From contig NZ_VLPK01000001.1 in assembly GCF_007558865.1 (NCBI RefSeq), positions 1,674,001 to 1,738,000 of the forward strand: DNA of 64,000 nt. Reading direction: 5' to 3'. The translations under genes and the position numbers were made by a program. The notes beneath the pieces are model-generated. The model was not told the origin of the DNA. It ran no database searches and saw only the letters and a program-made list of their open reading frames with translations. This stretch comes from Mucilaginibacter corticis. GTDB taxonomy: Bacteria; Bacteroidota; Bacteroidia; Sphingobacteriales; Sphingobacteriaceae. Positions 35,527-43,260 of the stretch are shown piece by piece (positions within the stretch are counted from its first letter, which is position 1; each line of letters begins with the position of its first letter).

Positions 35527-36345
35527 TTACTTGCCATGGGCAGCAGTAGATACCTCGCTCCAGTTATCCCACTCGGCAAAACGGCTTTCATAATTTGGTT
35601 TGATCCATGGGTAAGCGTATTTACCAAGCAATAAACGCAACGGAGGGTTTTCGCTATCGATGAGTTTCAATACCGCTTCTGTAGTTGCTTCAGGTACTCC
35701 CCACATATCATCAGGCCTGCCGGTGCTTGATGCTGCCCTTAATTCATCATATTCAGGCATGGATACCGACTGTGCAGACGAAGCGCCCGACCAATCGGTT
35801 GCAAAGCCGTTTGGCTCAACCAGGGTAACATTAATACCAAATCCTTTCACTTCGGTAGCCAATGTTTCACTCAGTCCCTCAACTGCAAATTTGGATGCAT
35901 TGTATAATCCTAATGAAGGTATAGTGATCAGCCCTAACACACTTGAAAGCTGGATAATGTGGCCATGTCCCTGCTCGCGCATTACAGGTAGTATTGCCTG
36001 TGTCAGCCATAATAAGCCAAAGAAGTTGGTTTCGATCTGTTCACGGGCTTCCTGCTCGGTTGCTTCTTCAATTGCACCGAATAAACCGTAACCCGCGTTA
36101 TTGATAAGTACATCAATACTGCCGAAATGTTCTTTTGCTTTAGCAATAGCTGCAAAGCCTGCAGCGCGGTCGGTTACATCCAGTTGCAGCGGTAAAACGT
36201 TATCGCCATATTTACTAACCAGGTCGTTAAGCGGATCCAGGTTGCGTGCTGTTGCTATAACCTTATCGCCTCTTTGAAGCAGGGCTTCGGCCCATAATTT
36301 ACCGAGGCCACGTGAGGCACCGGTAATAAAAATTGTCTTTGCCAT
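35527..36345 (-). CDS. SDR family oxidoreductase
   Basis: This 272-residue classical SDR has TGASRGLGKLWAEAL (TGxxxGxG), LINNAGYG, the catalytic Ser in QLSSVLGL and YNASK (Tyr-Lys). IATARN at the end of strand 2 suggests NADP preference. It is longer than 250 residues because of a C-terminal extension after LIDSENPPLRLLLGKYAY, as in the SDR subgroup related to 17-beta-hydroxysteroid dehydrogenase-like enzymes. It is followed by an AraC regulator on the same strand. The substrate is unknown. Confidence 0.9.
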   Translation of the reverse strand: MAKTIFITGASRGLGKLWAEALLQRGDKVIATARNLDPLNDLVSKYGDNVLPLQLDVTDRAAGFAAIAKAKEHFGSIDVLINNAGYGLFGAIEEATEQEAREQIETNFFGLLWLTQAILPVMREQGHGHIIQLSSVLGLITIPSLGLYNASKFAVEGLSETLATEVKGFGINVTLVEPNGFATDWSGASSAQSVSMPEYDELRAASSTGRPDDMWGVPEATTEAVLKLIDSENPPLRLLLGKYAYPWIKPNYESRFAEWDNWSEVSTAAHGK

Positions 36346-36495
36346 TGTTTTGTTTTTAAATGTTAAGACAAATGTAGAGAGGCTATTGCGACACGTTTTA
36401 TACAGAAGTAGCTAACAATGATACATTTTTACGTAGACGCTGATAAAGCGTAATCGTATAGTCATAATGGGCGAAACAGTCGATCATCATAGTGC

Positions 36496-36660
36496 TTATC
36501 TTCTCCGCTCCTTATCGGCAAATTTATTCAATTCGTTGTCCAGCTCGGGCGATTGGTAGATCTTGTAAATAATAATAGCCAGGGTACCTATCAGCAGGGT
36601 TGGCAGAAGCGAAAGCCGTCGCGGTTGTCGCCGGTATGGGTTGGTAATGTAATTTTCCAT
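36496..36660 (-). CDS. Small single-helix membrane protein (54 aa), hypothetical
   Basis: Starting at the second ATG (36660) gives MENYITNPYRRQPRRLSLLP, one hydrophobic helix (TLLIGTLAIIIYKIYQ) and a charged tail ending KERRR. It is a typical small bitopic membrane protein of unknown role, alone on the minus strand. Confidence 0.5.
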   Translation of the reverse strand: MENYITNPYRRQPRRLSLLPTLLIGTLAIIIYKIYQSPELDNELNKFADKERRR

Positions 36661-36795
36661 CGTTTTGCAATCAATCTTTATCATAATAACAGCTGATAAA
36701 GGCTGATTGTTGACGGTATTTGGAATTGCTTTACAACCTAGGGTAATATGTCATCTTGTATCCATCTTTGCAAGCAGAATGCTTGCTCAATTTTA

Positions 36796-36819
36796 GGTAG
36801 AAGTTTTTAAACTTCTACC
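36796..36819 (-). terminator. Hairpin downstream of the PPOX-type gene
   Basis: GGTAGAAGTTT and its complement AAACTTCTACC are separated by two bases, 13 nt past the stop codon of the gene ending at 36832. A weak T-rich stretch follows neither arm strongly, so it is a probable rather than certain terminator. Confidence 0.55.
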
Positions 36820-36831
36820 AGTGGTGCTGTT

Positions 36832-37296
36832 TTACACATTACCAAATGGGGGCTTATCCCATTCCTGCCCACGGTCAACCATTGGCCTTAGGTCAGTTAT
36901 AGTGCAGCTAACGGTTGCCTGTAGTTCGGCCGCCTTTTCATCACCGTGTCGTTCTCGTATTTTGTTTTTTATTCCCTCAAATTTTTCGCTGCTATTGTCT
37001 ATATCATCAACTTTAGCATAAATTCTGACACCCTCATAGTCTCTTGCGCGTTCGGCAGGGGTGTAAACCATCAAACAAACAGCATTGTTATCACGGATAT
37101 TATCAAGCGTACGCGATACCGGGTCGCTGATCTCAAATTCAACATTTCCGCCGCTTACCACCCTGGGCGTACCCATAATGGCAATGCTCGGCTCACCGTT
37201 TTTATTGGCGGTACACAGTAATTTATCATGACGAGTGTTGAAAAAGCCAGCCAGTGAGGCGATGGTTTCCTCAGTCAATTCATTTGGTTTATTCAT
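36832..37296 (-). CDS. Pyridoxamine 5'-phosphate oxidase family protein (FMN-binding split barrel)
   Basis: The ATG at 37296 gives 154 residues (MNKPNELTEETIASLAGFFN). The fold markers are RHDKLLCTANKNGEPSIAIM, NVEFEISDPVSRTLDNIRDN and VCLMVYTPAERARDYEG, typical of general-stress/flavin-binding PNPOx-like proteins that bind FMN or F420 and act as reductases. It is divergent from a TetR gene, with a long palindrome between them, so it is probably controlled by it. Confidence 0.85.
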   Translation of the reverse strand: MNKPNELTEETIASLAGFFNTRHDKLLCTANKNGEPSIAIMGTPRVVSGGNVEFEISDPVSRTLDNIRDNNAVCLMVYTPAERARDYEGVRIYAKVDDIDNSSEKFEGIKNKIRERHGDEKAAELQATVSCTITDLRPMVDRGQEWDKPPFGNV

Positions 37297-37306
37297 AGCA
37301 GCGATT

Positions 37307-37341
37307 ATTTGTATTAGATACACTTTGTATCTAATACAAAT
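37307..37341. promoter_or_regulatory. Perfect 16-bp-arm palindromic operator between the PPOX and TetR genes
   Basis: ATTTGTATTAGATACA (37307-37322) and its exact complement (37326-37341) flank CTT. It sits 11 bp from the PPOX start and about 48 bp from the TetR start, ideal for a TetR dimer pair repressing both divergent genes. A half-site-like GTATCTTATT lies at 37371-37380. Confidence 0.8.
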
Positions 37342-37389
37342 GTAATTGTTTTTGTTTTAAAGTTCAAAATGTATCTTATTTTTACAAGA

Positions 37390-37998
37390 ATGATGGGTGA
37401 ACCAAAAAACAGAAGGCGCGGCGATGAACTATTAGAAAGTTTATTTGCATCGGCTTTTAAATTAATTAACGAGCAGGGACATACTAACCTGTCTTTTAAA
37501 CAACTGGCAGCAGCTGCCGGCACAAGCCGTACTGTTTTATACCGCAGATGGCCAACTATCCTTAACTTGTTGCAGGATGTATATATTCATAAAGCTAAAA
37601 AGCTATTTGACGGCAGTTTTTTTGACGAACTGCAAGATACCGGCAGTTTGCGCAACGACCTGATAGAATTACTGTCGCTTTATCAGCGGATTCAGTTGGA
37701 GATAGGCATTGATATCATTAATAACTATTATCACATCAGGCTACAGGACAAGGAACATGATAAAAGACCGGCAGCTCATGACTTGGCACGTGAAAAACAT
37801 TTGCAGGCAGTGCGCCGGATACTGGACCGTGCAGAAGCGCGCGGCGAGCCGATCAGAAATATCAGCCAGTTAACACTAATGCTACCTTATGATCTGATCC
37901 GTATTGAAAACCTGGTAAGGCCCGGAAACCTTGATAACGACCGTATTGAAAACCTGGTAGATGAGGTATTGCTCCCGGCATTTGTATCTAAGGAGTAA
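37390..37998 (+). CDS. TetR/AcrR family transcriptional regulator
   Basis: Started at the ATG at 37390 (MMGEPKNRRRGDELLES) it has 202 residues; an ATG at 37369 in frame is possible but overlaps a probable half-site. The HTH is LSFKQLAAAAGTSRTVLYRR, then WPTILNLLQDVY. The C-terminal half is of the TetR_C_16-like helical type. It is divergent from the PPOX gene and probably self-regulated by the palindrome at 37307. Confidence 0.9.
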   Translation: MMGEPKNRRRGDELLESLFASAFKLINEQGHTNLSFKQLAAAAGTSRTVLYRRWPTILNLLQDVYIHKAKKLFDGSFFDELQDTGSLRNDLIELLSLYQRIQLEIGIDIINNYYHIRLQDKEHDKRPAAHDLAREKHLQAVRRILDRAEARGEPIRNISQLTLMLPYDLIRIENLVRPGNLDNDRIENLVDEVLLPAFVSKE

Positions 37999-38003
37999 TA
38001 AAC

Positions 38004-38213
38004 CTACCGCATAAACCAATGCAGATAACCGCAACTGCTGCATACAAAACAGGTGGCGGTGCTATCAGTCCACTCCAGGTTTAAAAATGTACGTACCGGC
38101 GAGTGAAGCTGCTCATTGCGGGTATGAAAAGTGTTATTGCTGCAAAACATGCAAATTAGTTGCTTGTCGCCTATCTCGTAGCGTTTTGGCTCATCAGCGC
38201 TAAATAATCCCAT
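38004..38213 (-). CDS. Small zinc-ribbon protein (69 aa)
   Basis: The protein has two knuckles, CMFC and CSSC, about 36 residues apart, plus a further Cys two residues before CSSC. The fold looks like a TFIIS/RPB9-type zinc ribbon of the nucleic-acid-binding or DNA-binding family seen as small orphan proteins in Bacteroidota. It is convergent with the TetR gene (5 bp between stops). Function unknown. Confidence 0.65.
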   Translation of the reverse strand: MGLFSADEPKRYEIGDKQLICMFCSNNTFHTRNEQLHSPVRTFLNLEWTDSTATCFVCSSCGYLHWFMR

Positions 38214-38336
38214 TGTGATAAAAGTTTAATACAGGCAAATAACAAATTATTTTCCGGAGTTTTCATACCGGGCAAACTTTGGCATGGCCTGTTTCGTACC
38301 GCTACTAGGGATGTATTTTGCTAAACAATTCTATGT

Positions 38337-39590
38337 TTATTTAAAATTAACGGTAAAGGTGTGTAAATGATCTTCAAAACTGTACTGCAGCCTAAAGCCG
38401 TTATTTTCGCAGATCTGCCGTGCAAGGGTAAGCCCAAGTCCGCTGCCTTCAGAGTCTGACGCTTTTTGGAAGCGCCTAAAAATAGTACTCGCGTCAAGCG
38501 CATCAAATTTGCCGGTATTTTGAATGATGAGCGCTTGCTGATTCAATTTAACTGTTACAACGCCGCCGGGGCGGTTATGCCTAATGGCGTTACCCAATAA
38601 ATTACCTAATAAAATATCCAGTAGCGTTTTACTCATAAACAAGGTAACATCGGTCAGTTCAGTATGTAACCGTAGTTCTTTATTGTAAGCCAGATCCTGG
38701 AATTCGCTGCAGGCGGTTTCAATGGTTGCCCTTACGTCAAGCGCTTCCTGATCATTGATGAGGTTGTTTTCTATTTTGGTTAATAAAAGCATCACCTTGT
38801 TTAACCGGGTAAGTTTACCCATGGTACCATACATATCCCCGATGAGTGTACCCTGCTCATCATTTAACCCTCCTGTTTGGATCAAGGTATCCAACTTGGA
38901 ATTCATAACCGCAATGGGGGTCATCAGTTCATGCGCTGCGTTTTCAACAAATGTCTTTAATTCCTGGTAGTCTTGTTTAACCCGGGTTGACATTGCCGAT
39001 ATTTCTTCGTTCATATCCCGAAACTCTTCTATCCCGGTAGTTAATGGCGTAATGCTGTTTTGATCGGTTACGTTAAATAGTTTGATCTGTCGCAGCATAT
39101 CGTAAAAGGGCTGCCACAAGTTACGGATCACAAGGCGGTTAATAGTTATCAGCGCTATAATGAGCAAAAGAATAATACCCAAGGTAATCAAAAAGATCAA
39201 ACGGATTAATTCTTCGGTTTCTACTTTTGATTCAATAATATGAATACTGTAATTAACACCATTTACCCGCACCCAGCTTTGCAGGCCACGCGCGGCTTCC
39301 TGCTCTTTTTCTTTATCGTCCCAAAATTGGGTATTACTGAACTGCCTGGGCATTGTATCCTGCCCTATATTTTTAAACAGGATCTTAAGGTCTTCTGATT
39401 TGAAAACTTCAGGCAGGTTATGATTAAGTTTAACGTGCTCAAAAATTTCGTTTTCCTCGACAACCAGGTCCTTATCTACCTGGTCGGTCAGGATATAGCT
39501 GATGGTAAAGTAATAGATAAAGCCAGTAACAATGATCACCAGTATGGTAGTCAGCAAACTGATGCGGTTGTATTTATCAAGTAACTTCAT
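38337..39590 (-). CDS. Sensor histidine kinase
   Basis: This 417-residue membrane kinase has TM helices at about 12-34 and 130-152 around a ~95-residue periplasmic sensor, then a DHp domain with phospho-acceptor H220 (VENAAHELMTP) and an ATPase domain with the N-box (LLGNAIRHNRP) and G-box (SEGSGLGLTLARQIC). Its start overlaps the response regulator stop by 4 bp. It is the partner of the OmpR-type regulator. Confidence 0.95.
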   Translation of the reverse strand: MKLLDKYNRISLLTTILVIIVTGFIYYFTISYILTDQVDKDLVVEENEIFEHVKLNHNLPEVFKSEDLKILFKNIGQDTMPRQFSNTQFWDDKEKEQEAARGLQSWVRVNGVNYSIHIIESKVETEELIRLIFLITLGIILLLIIALITINRLVIRNLWQPFYDMLRQIKLFNVTDQNSITPLTTGIEEFRDMNEEISAMSTRVKQDYQELKTFVENAAHELMTPIAVMNSKLDTLIQTGGLNDEQGTLIGDMYGTMGKLTRLNKVMLLLTKIENNLINDQEALDVRATIETACSEFQDLAYNKELRLHTELTDVTLFMSKTLLDILLGNLLGNAIRHNRPGGVVTVKLNQQALIIQNTGKFDALDASTIFRRFQKASDSEGSGLGLTLARQICENNGFRLQYSFEDHLHTFTVNFK

Positions 39591-40264
39591 CTGTCGTGCA
39601 GCTTATAGCCCATGCCATAGGCAGATTGAATATAGTCTTTACAACCGGCATCAACCAGTTTTTTCCGCACGTTTTTTATGTGAGAATAAATAAAATCAAA
39701 GTTATCAGAGATATCTATACCATCCCCCCAGATATGTTCTGCCAGCGCGTTTTTTGAAACCACTTTACCTTTGTTGACAATAAAGTATAAAAGCAGAGCA
39801 TATTCTCTTTTGGTAAATTTAATAGGATGATCGCCCACAGTCACTGTTTTAGCCTGCAGGTCCATTTCAATTTCATTGAATACCAGCAGATGGTTGCCAT
39901 CATAAGATTTGCGCCGGACTATGGCCATTACACGCGCCAATAATTCAGACAGGTGAAAGGGTTTGGTCAGATAATCGTCTGCTCCCAGGTGTAGTCCCTG
40001 TAACCTGTCATCAAGTGAGTTTCGCGCAGATACGATCAGTACGCCGTCGGGGTAACGGATGCGTTTTATCTCCTGGAGAATATCCAACCCGTTTCCGTTT
40101 GGCAGGGTAATATCCAGTATGATACAATCGTAACGATAAAGATTGATCTTTTGCAAAGCTGACGGATAGTCGCCTGCCGTTTCACAAATATTTCCCGCGG
40201 CCGTAAAATAATCACGGATACTGTCCCTTAACCCGGGCTCGTCTTCGATAACAAGTAATTTCAC
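39587..40264 (-). CDS. OmpR/PhoB-type response regulator
   Basis: This 225-residue regulator has a receiver with acceptor D51 (CIILDITLPNGNG) and K101 (YLTKPF), then a winged-helix effector (KFTKREYALLLYFIVNKGKV, then NALAEHIWGD and SHIKNVRKKL). The start codon is GTG at 40264. A TAGCTTTG -7 box (40286-40279 on the minus strand) and a 15-bp motif ending 31 nt before the start resemble sites before the PAP2 and PepSY-like genes, suggesting autoregulation. Confidence 0.95.
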   Translation of the reverse strand: MKLLVIEDEPGLRDSIRDYFTAAGNICETAGDYPSALQKINLYRYDCIILDITLPNGNGLDILQEIKRIRYPDGVLIVSARNSLDDRLQGLHLGADDYLTKPFHLSELLARVMAIVRRKSYDGNHLLVFNEIEMDLQAKTVTVGDHPIKFTKREYALLLYFIVNKGKVVSKNALAEHIWGDGIDISDNFDFIYSHIKNVRKKLVDAGCKDYIQSAYGMGYKLHDR

Positions 40265-40295
40265 TTCTTTTTAAATAACAAAGCTATCGCGCAAA

Positions 40296-40310
40296 ACTGT
40301 AGGAATTCTG
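40296..40310 (-). promoter_or_regulatory. Response-regulator motif, copy in its own promoter
   Basis: Read on the minus strand CAGAATTCCTACAGT matches CAGAATTAATTCAGA at 11 of 15 positions. It ends 31 nt before the regulator start and 10 nt before the TAGCTTTG -7 box. Confidence 0.55.
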
Positions 40311-40362
40311 TGTCTTTTAAAAGTCAAGAGCTTTCAAAATACCCCGGACTCTGTCATTTCTA

Positions 40363-40377
40363 CAGAATTAATTCAGA
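40363..40377 (+). promoter_or_regulatory. Response-regulator motif upstream of the PAP2 gene
   Basis: CAGAATTAATTCAGA contains two CAGA units 11 bp apart, the spacing typical of OmpR-family direct-repeat sites. It ends 32 nt before the PAP2 start codon. Confidence 0.65.
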
Positions 40378-40409
40378 TTGTTTGACTGTATTGCGAAAAA
40401 ATAAATATA

Positions 40410-41006
40410 ATGAATAAATATTGGCTGATATTGCTGTTGTTTTTTTGCGCTTACAAAGTACAAGGACAATCGCTTGACCTGCGCCTGTTAGAACATATTA
40501 ACGGCCCTGTTTCAGGTGCCGACGGAACCTGGCGCGATGTTTCAAAAAGCGTTTATGTAACTGGTTTATTAACCCCTGTTACCATGCTTACAGTAGGTTT
40601 GGCAAACCATGATAAAGAGCTCGAGATAAAAGCGGTAGAAACCGGAACAGCAATATTTTTGGCAGAAGGTGTAACGGTCGGGTTGAAGTCGATCACCAAA
40701 AGGGAACGGCCTTACCTTGCCTATCCAAATTTGATCACCGGTAAATCTAATTCTACAGATTATTCTTTTCCTTCCGGGCATACCTCGGTAGCATTTGCTA
40801 CGGCTACTTCACTTAGCCTTGCATATCCAAAATGGTATGTTATCGCTCCTTCGTTTCTTTATGCCGGCAGTGTTGGCTATTCGCGAATGTATTTGGGCGT
40901 ACACTATCCCAGCGATGTACTGGCCGGCGCGCTTGTGGGTGCGGGTACTTCTTTCCTTTCATGGGAGTTACAAAAGCTGTTGAATAAAAAGTATCATTAT
41001 CATTAA
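40410..41006 (+). CDS. PAP2 family phosphatase
   Basis: This 198-residue protein has a signal peptide (residues 1-19, VQGQ). The phosphatase motifs are KSITKRERPYL, SFPSGHTSVAF and SRMYLGVHYPSDV. It is divergent from a two-component system and followed 73 bp later by a PepSY-like gene with the same upstream motif, so it is probably part of that regulon, perhaps in lipid-phosphate or lipid A recycling. It is a paralog of the gene at 18814. Confidence 0.9.
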   Translation: MNKYWLILLLFFCAYKVQGQSLDLRLLEHINGPVSGADGTWRDVSKSVYVTGLLTPVTMLTVGLANHDKELEIKAVETGTAIFLAEGVTVGLKSITKRERPYLAYPNLITGKSNSTDYSFPSGHTSVAFATATSLSLAYPKWYVIAPSFLYAGSVGYSRMYLGVHYPSDVLAGALVGAGTSFLSWELQKLLNKKYHYH

Positions 41007-41033
41007 TTATCCCAATTTTCTCCAGTTTGCGGT

Positions 41034-41048
41034 CAGAATAAATTCAGA
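41034..41048 (+). promoter_or_regulatory. Response-regulator motif upstream of the PepSY-like gene
   Basis: CAGAATAAATTCAGA differs at one base from the copy at 40363 and ends 31 nt before the start codon. A TAAACTTG -7-like box (41058-41065) follows at the same offset as in the regulator promoter. Confidence 0.65.
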
Positions 41049-41079
41049 ATCAGCCTGTAAACTTGAAGAAAAACGAATC

Positions 41080-41514
41080 ATGAGAAAATCAATTTTTTAT
41101 GTCGCGGCAGCAGGATGTTTCCTGTTTAACGCTGAAGCAATGGCACAGAAAGTAAAAAGCAGCCTGGTGCCCACAGCTGCTACCGCTGCTTTAGCCGGTA
41201 AATATCCGGCTGCCACTAAAGTAACCTGGGAAAAAGAGAAGGGCAATTTTGAAGCCAATTGGGGTGGTAAATCCGGCGAAGATATGTCGGTTACTTTTAG
41301 CCCGACCGGTACTTTTATTGAGCAGGTGCAGTCCATTAAAGTAGGTGAATTACCAGCCGGCGTGGCCAAATATGTTAAAGAAAAGTATAAGGGCGCTAAG
41401 GTTACCGAAGCCGGCAAAGTAACTGATGCTGCCGGAAAAACCATGTACGAAGCCGAAGTAAAAGGCAAAGATTTTGTATTTGACGAGCAGGGCAATTTCC
41501 TTAAAATAGATTAA
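41080..41514 (+). CDS. PepSY-like (PF11396-type) periplasmic protein
   Basis: This 144-residue exported protein has a signal peptide (residues 1-22, AMAQ). Two beta-alpha repeats of the BLIP/PepSY-like kind follow: YPAATKVTWEKEKGNFEANW and KGAKVTEAGKVTDAAGKTMY. In Bacteroidota such genes are commonly linked to OmpR-type two-component systems, as here; the proteins are thought to bind or inhibit extracytoplasmic partners, but the function is not established. Confidence 0.85.
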   Translation: MRKSIFYVAAAGCFLFNAEAMAQKVKSSLVPTAATAALAGKYPAATKVTWEKEKGNFEANWGGKSGEDMSVTFSPTGTFIEQVQSIKVGELPAGVAKYVKEKYKGAKVTEAGKVTDAAGKTMYEAEVKGKDFVFDEQGNFLKID

Positions 41515-41540
41515 TACCCTCTTTTTTGATAAACTATGAA

Positions 41541-41561
41541 AACCCGCTTGCATAGCGGGTA
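41541..41561 (+). terminator. Weak hairpin after the PepSY-like gene
   Basis: A 6-bp stem ACCCGC/GCGGGT with a 7-base loop lies 27 nt after the stop. There is no T-run, so termination efficiency is uncertain. Confidence 0.4.
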
Positions 41562-41756
41562 TTACCGCCTGATATTGGCAATCAACATATAAATATCATT
41601 ACACTGCTAAAGATGCATTTCTTGAATAAAGGCGTCGAGTTTCATTTCAACATGGTTTGAGATCTATTATTCAAGATCTTTCATTTTAGTTGGGTGGAGC
41701 CCAGCATCGAACTATTCGGATAGTGGGGCAATCTGGGTTAAAGTAGTTTTTAAGGT

Positions 41757-41798
41757 AAAAAAAATGGGCAAATCAACTAAAAAAGCTGATTTGCCCAT
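41757..41798 (-). terminator. Intrinsic terminator of tRNA-Met
   Basis: Read on the minus strand, a 15-bp stem (ATGGGCAAATCAGCT / AGTTGATTTGCCCAT, one mismatch) is followed by eight T residues, 6 nt after the tRNA 3' end. It lies outside the island, on the original chromosome side. Confidence 0.85.
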
Positions 41799-41804
41799 TA
41801 TGTG

Positions 41805-41878
41805 TAGCGGGGAGCAGGATCGAACTGCCGACCTTAGGGTTATGAATCCTACGCTCTAACCATCTGAGCTACCCCGCC
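41805..41878 (-). tRNA. tRNA-Met (CAU)
   Basis: A 74-nt cloverleaf is seen on the minus strand. The acceptor is GGCGGGG/CCCCGCT (one G-U), followed by UA and the D arm GCTC/GAGC. The anticodon loop TTCATAA reads CAU, and the T arm is GGCAG-TTCGATC-CTGCT with discriminator A. CCA is not encoded. The anticodon stem has one A-C mismatch next to the loop. Elongator Met is most likely; an Ile2-type CAU tRNA cannot be excluded by eye. Its first 50 nt are repeated at 44648-44697, and its current 5' flank lies inside the island. Confidence 0.92.
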
Positions 41879-41879
41879 G
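41829..41879. repeat. Left 51-bp direct repeat (att-like) inside tRNA-Met
   Basis: This block is 51 of 51 bp identical to 44648-44698. It covers tRNA nucleotides 1-50 plus one upstream base. Identity ends sharply at both sides. Confidence 0.9.
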
Positions 41880-42346
41880 TGGGTTATTAATTTGATAATC
41901 AGCCTTTTATGAGCTGATATGTAAGGGCGTTTTTTATCAACCAAGCCTGTTAACGGTTTTGTTAACGGTTGCGCCCTTTCCGGTGCGTGAGCGCAAAGAT
42001 AAGAAACGTGAGTATAATATTAGAACATTTTTGATTTTTGTTATAATGCTACTAATTATGTAGTGTTATTTAAGATACAAGTGTATCCTAATAATACTAA
42101 AGTCAGGCTAGGAATTTAAGTATGCTTTAAACTTTCAAATGATCTATGTGATTAATTGTCAAATACTTTCGAAGAAAACCGATCAGAGATTTATTTTAAA
42201 ATATTTGTATTTTAAAATCGCTATATATATATTTATTAATATTAACCACGGGTTCATAGCAAATTTTTATCAAATTATAAGTGGTCAAAATTTACTGTAT
42301 TAAATCAGATAAATTTTCAAATTCTTAAATTTAATGTCTAAAAAAT
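41880..42346. other. Island left end, non-coding
   Basis: This 467-bp AT-rich stretch has no convincing gene. Near the att-like repeat there is a 10-base direct repeat GTTAACGGTT at 41949-41958 and 41961-41970 (12-bp period), which could be a recombinase or accessory-protein binding site. The current promoter of tRNA-Met must also lie at its left edge. Confidence 0.5.
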
Positions 42347-42841
42347 ATGTACTACAATAAAATAATCAGCGGTTTTTTAATTGGAAGCTTTTTGGTTTTG
42401 ACAAATTCGTGCTCTAAAGTCACTTGGGCAAGCTTCACTACATCTAAGGAAAATATTGAATATATTCCAAAGCTTTTGGATGCCTACTTACAAAGCCCTC
42501 CACTGAAAAATGTAAGAATCTTTGAATATAATAAAGAGAAATATATGGGATTATTTATTATCAATAAAATAAATTTAGTTAATAAAAGAAATTTAATGCC
42601 CAATTCTACAGTTTTTATGCCTGATAAAGAAAAATTTTCAAAGCTTGTTGGAGGCACGACAACACGTAGCAAAATTGGGAGCTATAATTTAATTCAATAT
42701 ACCCCTTCCCTAGGAGAAGAAGAAATTGTTACGGCACATTTTATAATGGAAGCCGTAAATAATATAAGAAAAAATAATTTAATAGAAGTCTATTCTAATA
42801 CAACATCGTCCATAACAAACTATTTTATATTATATAAATAA
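42347..42841 (+). CDS. Putative lipoprotein, island gene (164 aa)
   Basis: It starts MYYNKIISGFLIGSFLVLTN with a lipobox-like LTNSC, so it is probably a lipid-anchored envelope protein. The mature part is lysine- and asparagine-rich with no motif I recognise. AT-rich codon use contrasts with the chromosomal genes around the island. The next lipoprotein gene follows 5 bp later, suggesting co-transcription. Confidence 0.7.
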   Translation: MYYNKIISGFLIGSFLVLTNSCSKVTWASFTTSKENIEYIPKLLDAYLQSPPLKNVRIFEYNKEKYMGLFIINKINLVNKRNLMPNSTVFMPDKEKFSKLVGGTTTRSKIGSYNLIQYTPSLGEEEIVTAHFIMEAVNNIRKNNLIEVYSNTTSSITNYFILYK

Positions 42842-42846
42842 TTGCC

Positions 42847-43260
42847 ATGCTCTACTCAAGAATTTTTAAAATATTAATTGTAATAGTAACACTACCATTT
42901 TTGGGCTGTTATACCGCTGCAAAGTATAGTTATCCCTTAACAGAAAATAATGTAGCCATTATCAAAGATACATTTTTTAAGAATGATACTGAGTATCCTT
43001 GGATCATAGTTGATTCAATAAAAACCGCAAATGAGTATATTTTGAAAGGCTATAGAACGGTGGGAATAAATATAAAATTAAATGTTCAGGCTGCAGGAAA
43101 GCAGGATTTTATAGGATATATTAGAGTGACAAACTTGCTGTTTTTTAGGCAATTTAAAATGGAAAAACATTTTCTCGCGGTTCTCGGTCAAAATCTTTCT
43201 AACAAAACCGAAATCGAAAACGCCTCAAAAAAGGTCTTAAATGAAAAAATAAAGCAATGA
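42847..43260 (+). CDS. Putative lipoprotein, island gene (137 aa)
   Basis: The N-terminus MLYSRIFKILIVIVTLPFLG then Cys is a signal with a lipobox-like FLGC. The mature protein has alternating beta-type segments (VGINIKLNVQAAGKQDFIGY) and a Lys-rich helical tail. No family is recognised. It lies 5 bp downstream of the other island lipoprotein and is equally AT-rich. A paired role is inferred from spacing only. Confidence 0.7.
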   Translation: MLYSRIFKILIVIVTLPFLGCYTAAKYSYPLTENNVAIIKDTFFKNDTEYPWIIVDSIKTANEYILKGYRTVGINIKLNVQAAGKQDFIGYIRVTNLLFFRQFKMEKHFLAVLGQNLSNKTEIENASKKVLNEKIKQ

